Below, in pieces: positions 59,281-64,000 of a DNA stretch of 64,000 bases; the first letter of the stretch is position 1, and the number at the start of each line of letters is the position of its first letter. This stretch comes from Bryobacterales bacterium (lineage in GTDB: Bacteria > Acidobacteriota > Terriglobia > Bryobacterales > Bryobacteraceae). The stretch is from positions 1 through 64,000 of the forward strand of contig JADZBH010000012.1 of NCBI GenBank assembly GCA_020852175.1. The letters run 5' to 3'. The notes beneath the pieces were generated by a model. The model was not told where the DNA came from. It did not search any database and saw only the letters and a list, made by a program, of their open reading frames with translations. Position numbers and translations under genes: made by a program.

Positions 59281-60489
59281 ATGCGTCTGGCTTCCTTGCG
59301 CCCGGTTTATCCGCCTTTGGCGGCTCTCCTCCTGCTCGCCCTGCCCGCGGCCGCGCAAACACCCTCGTTCACCGAGGAGCAGTTTCACGGCCGCCATGCC
59401 TACGTCCTGTCCAACGGCCAGGTTCGCGCCGTCGTATTGAAGGGGGGCGGCCACATCGCCGAGCTTCGCTACCTCGCCGGACCCGTCACCCGCCAGGTGA
59501 ATCCCTTCCGCGTGCCGCATTATCCCACCATCGAACCCTACGATTACAACCCCGCGCGCCACGACTCCCTGTACGGCGACACGCCGCACCGGTTCCTCCA
59601 TTCCGGCTATATGGGCCACCTGCTCTGTTTCCCGTTCTATGGGCCCGTCTCCTCGGAAGCCGAGGCGCGCAACGGGCTCGGCAACCACGGCGAAGCTCCC
59701 ATCGTCGAATGGCGCCTGGTCCGCCGCGATGTCACGCCCGAAGCCGCCGCCATCGAGGTGGAAGCTGAACTGCGCCGTACAAACTTTCGCGTGGGACGCC
59801 GCATCACGCTCGCCCGCGGCGCCGCGGGAATTCATGTGGACGAATGGGTGGAAAACCTGCTCCCCTTCGACCGCCCCGTGAATTGGATGCAGCACGCCAC
59901 CTTCGGCCCGCCCTTCATCGAACCCGGCGCGGCGTTCCTCGACATGGACGCCACGCGCGGCGACGCAGCCACGCTCGGCGAACACTCGTGGCCCCGGCTG
60001 AAAACCGCCAGCGGTTCCGCTGATGCGCGTCCCATGACGGCCGAAACCGGGTCCGGCGGTTACACGGCCTGGCTCCTCGACCCCGGCCGCGACGAACACT
60101 GGTTCACGATGTACAACCCGCGCTTCCCGATCCTCATCGGCTACACCTTCCCCGCCGAAGGCAACCCCTGGATCGCCGACTGGCAGGAGAACCGCCGCGC
60201 CACGGGCCTGCCCTGGAACGGCCAGGCTGTCGCCCGCGGCATCGAGTTCGGCTCCACACCCTACGCCGAAGGACTCCGCAAGTCGGTAGACCGCGCCACG
60301 CTGCTCGGCGTCAAATCCTTCCGCTGGATCGAAGGCTACCAGCGCCTGGCTACACGTTTCACGGTATGGCTCGCCGAAATTCCTCCTGGTTACCAGGGCA
60401 CGGCGAAAGTGCGACAATCGGCTGGTGGTTATTCCGTCATTGAGACGCAAACCGGCCGAGACTTACCGGTAATTATGCGTGTTCGATAA
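59281..60489 (+). CDS. Exported mutarotase-fold-like protein
   Basis: This 402-aa protein has a signal peptide (about 1-26, ending PAAAQ). The beta-rich body contains VLSNGQVRAVVLKGGGHIAE, PHRFLHSGYMGHLLCFPFYG, RRITLARGAAGIHVDEWVEN and WMQHATFGPPFIEPG. The pattern of a sugar-epimerase-like beta-sandwich with His-containing loops resembles the galactose-mutarotase fold, and DUF4432 proteins share such features. A role in sugar binding or epimerisation outside the cytoplasm is inferred. It precedes the two S41 peptidases on the same strand by 15 bases but may have a different function. Confidence 0.6.
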   Translation: MRLASLRPVYPPLAALLLLALPAAAQTPSFTEEQFHGRHAYVLSNGQVRAVVLKGGGHIAELRYLAGPVTRQVNPFRVPHYPTIEPYDYNPARHDSLYGDTPHRFLHSGYMGHLLCFPFYGPVSSEAEARNGLGNHGEAPIVEWRLVRRDVTPEAAAIEVEAELRRTNFRVGRRITLARGAAGIHVDEWVENLLPFDRPVNWMQHATFGPPFIEPGAAFLDMDATRGDAATLGEHSWPRLKTASGSADARPMTAETGSGGYTAWLLDPGRDEHWFTMYNPRFPILIGYTFPAEGNPWIADWQENRRATGLPWNGQAVARGIEFGSTPYAEGLRKSVDRATLLGVKSFRWIEGYQRLATRFTVWLAEIPPGYQGTAKVRQSAGGYSVIETQTGRDLPVIMRVR

Positions 60490-60504
60490 CTCAATCGAGG
60501 CTCT

Positions 60505-62226
60505 ATGCACTCCATACCGCTCCGTGCGCTCCTGCTGGCCGCTCTGCTCGCCTTGCCTGGCGCGGCGCAATTGACCGTGGACCAGCGTCTGATCGACTTT
60601 CAGCACCTGGCCGGTCTCTACGCTCAGAATTACGGCCCGTATGAGTTCAAGCGGGACGTGATGGGCGTCGATCTGCTCAAACTCCTGCCTTGGGTCGACC
60701 GTATCCGAGCCGCGAAATCCGATATCGAGTTTTACGATATTTGCGCCGAATATGTGGCCTCGCTGAAGGACACTCACTCCAGCTTCAGCAGCGGCTCCAC
60801 CTTCATCGCCAGAATCGGACTCTCCGCCGATATCTACGACGGCAAGGTCTTACTCGACTTCATTGACCGCTCCACGCTTCCGGCGGGCTCGTATCCGTTC
60901 GAGGTGGGCGACGAGGTAGTCACCCTCGATGGCCGCCACGCCGATTACTGGACCAACGAACTGACCCGTACCATCGCCTTCGCCAACCAGCGCGCCACGC
61001 GGCGTCTCGGCGCGAACTATCTCTTTTACCGCGTGCAGGCAACCTACCCGCGCGCGCCCGAGATTGGCGCAACGCTCCGCCTGGAGATCCGCCGTGCCGC
61101 CACAGGCGCCATCGAGTCCTACGAGATTCCCTGGGAGAAATCCGGTTATCCCATCACGAGCGTGGGGCCGGTCCCCACGCCTGCCGCACGGCACGAGCAA
61201 GACCTCGCCTCCACGCCGCGGCTGAACCACTATGGCCTGCCGGAAGGCACGGCTCCGATGCTGGAAGCCTTCCAGAACAAGCGATGGGACCTGGCTGAGC
61301 GCGGGCTGGCCCGCCTGCGGGGCCTCGGCGGCCGCAACCCCTATTTCACCCTGCCCGCCGGTTTCCAGCGCCGGCTTGGCTCGCGCACCTCGGATTTCCA
61401 CTACTCCGGCGTCTTTCCGGCAGAAGGCAAGCGCATCGGCTACCTCCGCATCCCTCACTTTTCCCCAGCCGATGAAACCTCGGCCTGGAACGAACTGTTC
61501 GCCGAGATCGCCTACCTGAACGCCAATACGGATGGCCTGGTGCTCGACATCACGCGCAACACAGGCGGCGGCTGCTACGCCGAGGACGCCCTGGACCTGC
61601 TCATCCCCTGGCCTTATCTCACCCTGGCCGACCAGATCCGCGTCTCCCGGTCCGCCCTCACCTCGGCCGAAGCCCAATTGGCCTCCGCCGAGGGTCTCGG
61701 CCTCCCCGACGAGTTGATCGCGCAGTTCCGGTCCCTCGTCGATGCCCTGCGCCGCGCGTATCAACAGAATCGTGGCCTCAGCGACCCCGTGCCAGGCTGC
61801 ACGCTCATGCTCGAACGGGACACAGCGCGCGACCGCCTGGGCAACATCCTCGCCTACACCAAACCGATGGTGATCCTCACCGACGAACTCAGCATCTCCT
61901 TCGCCGACTACGCCGCCGCCATCCTGCAGGAGGCCGGCCGGGGCCCCCTGCTCGGCTACCGCACCAACGGCGCAGGCGGCAGCGTCTACTCAACCAACGC
62001 GGGCTTTTATTCGGAAGCCAGCACCTCGATCACCTGGTCCATCGGCACACGCAACCGCTACATCGGCACCGACGACTACGGCACCACCAACCGCCTGGAA
62101 AACGTGGGCGTGCGGCCCGAAATCTCCTTCGACTACATGACCCGCGACAATCTTCTGTCCGGTGGCAGACTCTTCACCGGCGCGTTCACCAGGGCGATTC
62201 TCGACGAAATCGCGAAAGGTCAATAA
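60505..62226 (+). CDS. Exported S41 (tail-specific-like) peptidase, copy 1
   Basis: This 573-aa protein has a signal peptide (about 1-20, ending PGAAQ). A helical N-terminal part (LAGLYAQNYGPYEFKRDV) is followed by YVASLKDTHSSF with His91, a PDZ-like region and the S41 core: DGLVLDITRNTGGGCYAEDA, then DELSISFADYAAAILQEAGRG, where Ser465 is the likely nucleophile. GYRTNGAGGS replaces the FGKG lysine motif of CtpA, which fits the lysine-free Tricorn/S41B type with a His-Ser pair. It should cut peptides in the periplasm or outside. The next gene, 1 base after, is a clear paralogue. GAGG precedes the ATG. Confidence 0.8.
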   Translation: MHSIPLRALLLAALLALPGAAQLTVDQRLIDFQHLAGLYAQNYGPYEFKRDVMGVDLLKLLPWVDRIRAAKSDIEFYDICAEYVASLKDTHSSFSSGSTFIARIGLSADIYDGKVLLDFIDRSTLPAGSYPFEVGDEVVTLDGRHADYWTNELTRTIAFANQRATRRLGANYLFYRVQATYPRAPEIGATLRLEIRRAATGAIESYEIPWEKSGYPITSVGPVPTPAARHEQDLASTPRLNHYGLPEGTAPMLEAFQNKRWDLAERGLARLRGLGGRNPYFTLPAGFQRRLGSRTSDFHYSGVFPAEGKRIGYLRIPHFSPADETSAWNELFAEIAYLNANTDGLVLDITRNTGGGCYAEDALDLLIPWPYLTLADQIRVSRSALTSAEAQLASAEGLGLPDELIAQFRSLVDALRRAYQQNRGLSDPVPGCTLMLERDTARDRLGNILAYTKPMVILTDELSISFADYAAAILQEAGRGPLLGYRTNGAGGSVYSTNAGFYSEASTSITWSIGTRNRYIGTDDYGTTNRLENVGVRPEISFDYMTRDNLLSGGRLFTGAFTRAILDEIAKGQ

Positions 62227-62227
62227 C

Positions 62228-63940
62228 ATGCGTATCCTGACCCTCACCCTCGCGGTCTTTACCCTGGCTCCCACGCTTCCCGCCGCGCTCACCGCCGACC
62301 AGAAGGAGTTCGATTTCCGCGTCCTGGCCGCGTCCTATGCCAAGAATTACGCGCCCTACGAGTGGAAGAAGCAGTTGTTCGGCTTCGATCTCTACAACAT
62401 CTCGCCCTGGATCGCCCGCGCCCGGGCGACGGCCACCGACCTGGACTATTACCAGGTTTGCGGCGAGTACGTGGCCTCGCTCCGTGACTCCCACTCCTCG
62501 TTCAGCTTTCCCACCAGCTTTCGGTACAGCCTCCCCCTGCACGCCGATTACTACGAGGACGTGCCGCGCATTGACGCCATCAGCCGCCTCTATCTCCCCG
62601 CCACCCAGTTCCCCATCCAGACCGGCGACGAGGTGGTCGCCCTCGGCGGCGAACCGGTGGCCGCCGTGGTGCAGCGCCTCTCGCGCACCGTCTATGCGGC
62701 GAACGACTCCGCCCTGCGCCGAACCGCGCTGCAACGTGCGTTTGGCACCTCGGAAGCCGGAAACACCCGCGCCGCTTCGCTGCCCGATGAGTTGGAAATC
62801 ACCATCCGCTCGCGCTCCACGGGCGAACTGGCCCACTATGTGATTCCCGTCATCAAGTCAAGCACGCCCCTGGCTTCGGGAGGCACGACACCCTCCACCA
62901 TCTACCGCGCCCTCCGGCAGCGCCCCGCCGCCGCGGCGGCGGACGGCGAAGACAGCCTCACCGAACCCTGGCTGGCTCCGCTGGCCGCGCTCGGCGACGA
63001 TGCCGTACCGGGGCCCGAGTGGGGCGAGGCGCTGCCCGATGCCGCCGAGGTGCTCGGCTTTGGTACACGTCCCGGTTTCCCGCTGCCCTCCGGTTTTGTA
63101 CAACGGTTGGGCCGCCTGTCCACCGACGCGTTCTTCTCCGGCGCCTATACCGCTGGCGGCAAACGCCTCGGCTATATCCGCATCCCCACCTTTAACCCCG
63201 CCATCGGCGCCACGGCCGCGCTGCGCCAGTTTGAAACCGAGATGACGTTCTTCAACGGGAACACCGACGGCCTCATCGTCGATATCATGCGCAATTCGGG
63301 CGGACTCAGTTGCTATAACGAGGAGATTCAGCGCCGCCTCATCCCCTACACCTTCCGCGGCATTGGACGGGAGATCCGCGCCACCTATGACTGGGTGTCG
63401 GCTTTCTACGATACGTGGGAACGGGCCCGGAACGCAGGGGCTCCCGCCGAGGTGCTGTCACAGCTTGAAGCCAACTACCGCGAGATCGAAGCGGCGTCCC
63501 GGCAGTCGCGCGGCCGCTCCGGTCCGCTGCCCATCTGCGCCTCGACGCTGTTCCGCGCTCCCCACGAAACCGCCTACACGAAGCCGCTTCTGGTTGTCGC
63601 CGACGAGTATTCGGCCTCGGCCAGCGACGCCTTCGCCGCCGTCATCCAGGACTCGGGCCGCGGCTCCCTCTTCGGTTTCCGGACCAACGGCGCGGGCGGC
63701 ACCACGGCAACCTACGGCGCCGGGCCCTACTCGGAAGCCACCGCCTCCAACACCATCGCCATGCACCACCGCGTGAACCCCGTGAACGTGCCAGGATATC
63801 CAGCCACGCACTATGTGGAGAACGCCGGGGTGTTTCCGAACATCCCCTATGACTATATGTCGCTCAGCAACCTGCTGTCGGGCGGGGCTCAGTTTCGGGA
63901 TGCCGTCACCGAAGCTATCCTGGCTGAAATCGCGAAATAG
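62228..63940 (+). CDS. Exported S41 (tail-specific-like) peptidase, copy 2
   Basis: This 570-aa paralogue of the preceding gene has the same order of parts: signal peptide (about 1-19), SYAKNYAPYEWKKQLFGFDL, YVASLRDSHSSF with His89, a PDZ-like region and GLIVDIMRNSGGLSCYNEEI. Its core reads DEYSASASDAFAAVIQDSGR with Ser464 as likely nucleophile, closer to the family consensus than the SISFAD of copy 1. FRTNGAGGT is again without Lys. Both end in a similar segment (NVGVRPEISFDYM versus NAGVFPNIPYDYM). The two arose by tandem duplication and have diverged, suggesting different substrates. The genes are probably co-transcribed; the reading frame ends near the right edge of the window. Confidence 0.82.
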   Translation: MRILTLTLAVFTLAPTLPAALTADQKEFDFRVLAASYAKNYAPYEWKKQLFGFDLYNISPWIARARATATDLDYYQVCGEYVASLRDSHSSFSFPTSFRYSLPLHADYYEDVPRIDAISRLYLPATQFPIQTGDEVVALGGEPVAAVVQRLSRTVYAANDSALRRTALQRAFGTSEAGNTRAASLPDELEITIRSRSTGELAHYVIPVIKSSTPLASGGTTPSTIYRALRQRPAAAAADGEDSLTEPWLAPLAALGDDAVPGPEWGEALPDAAEVLGFGTRPGFPLPSGFVQRLGRLSTDAFFSGAYTAGGKRLGYIRIPTFNPAIGATAALRQFETEMTFFNGNTDGLIVDIMRNSGGLSCYNEEIQRRLIPYTFRGIGREIRATYDWVSAFYDTWERARNAGAPAEVLSQLEANYREIEAASRQSRGRSGPLPICASTLFRAPHETAYTKPLLVVADEYSASASDAFAAVIQDSGRGSLFGFRTNGAGGTTATYGAGPYSEATASNTIAMHHRVNPVNVPGYPATHYVENAGVFPNIPYDYMSLSNLLSGGAQFRDAVTEAILAEIAK

Positions 63941-64000
63941 TACTTATTATTTTTTATTAACGTAAACCACTAAGACGTGGGGCGTGTGCGTCCTGCGTCT
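63941..64000. other. AT-rich tail at the right edge
   Basis: The 60 bases after the last stop include an A/T-only run from 63946 to 63959 (TTATTATTTTTTAT), unlike the GC-rich rest. It may be a terminator region or the promoter of the next gene; no hairpin is visible in what is left. Confidence 0.25.

Overview
The window reads as GC-rich, tightly packed chromosome of an acidobacterium, probably of the Bryobacterales/Solibacteraceae kind. This is a judgement from gene content, not a database search. The clues are a 1163-aa Oar-like TonB-dependent receptor with an N-terminal carboxypeptidase-regulatory domain, a PEP-CTERM protein, DUF1080 and DUF4384 proteins, a large secreted IPT/TIG protein, a membrane regulator with a TolB/FlgO-like C-terminus, Tat-type enzyme leaders and many exported hydrolases. 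Genes often overlap by 4 bases (ATGA or GTGA). I found no tRNA, rRNA, CRISPR array, insertion sequence, phage or integrase.

Layout. 1-8.1 kb: start of purQ (leaving the window), a small UvrD-tail-like protein, a PEP-CTERM protein, a two-lobed esterase, glutamate formimidoyltransferase coupled to a HutI-like protein that has lost its metal ligands, an RluB-type pseudouridine synthase coupled to a YjdF/DUF2238 membrane protein, and a histone-deacetylase-family enzyme. 8.1-9.2 kb: a DUF1080 protein and an orphan. 9.2-19.6 kb: the most distinctive locus. Two DUF4384 exported proteins face a five-gene, fully coupled operon (small exported protein, propeller-like exported protein, 1162-aa IPT/TIG protein, Ser/Thr kinase with a transmembrane segment and DUF4384 domain, exported caspase-like peptidase with PEGA and TPR). 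19.6-30.9 kb: polysaccharide deacetylase, acyltransferase-like membrane protein, GH29 fucosidase, LLM flavoprotein, alkaline phosphatase, double U32 protein, membrane regulator, amidase.

31.1-44.5 kb: two-domain glycosyltransferase, a lyase-like protein coupled to an Asp-box propeller, a YkgJ cysteine-cluster protein, a D-cysteine desulfhydrase-type PLP enzyme, and an operon of S9 peptidase, ThiE and two APC permeases that looks built for peptide and amino-acid use. 44.5-51 kb: alcohol dehydrogenase, TPR protein coupled to GlnE, a tiny Lys/His-rich exported protein, MOSC protein and an orphan. 51-64 kb: the TonB-dependent receptor, a decayed gluQRS remnant, a tannase-family esterase, a four-gene run (PaiB-like, rhodanese, ArsC/Spx-like, enolase-superfamily dehydratase), an exported mutarotase-like protein and tandem S41 peptidase paralogues.

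A recurrent promoter-like signal, TACACT or a TAnnnT variant often preceded by GC or GGC, lies just upstream of many starts. In several cases it is only 6-7 bases from the ATG, which suggests very short or absent leaders. No intergenic stretch exceeds 300 bases except 54572-55053, which holds the gluQRS remnant.
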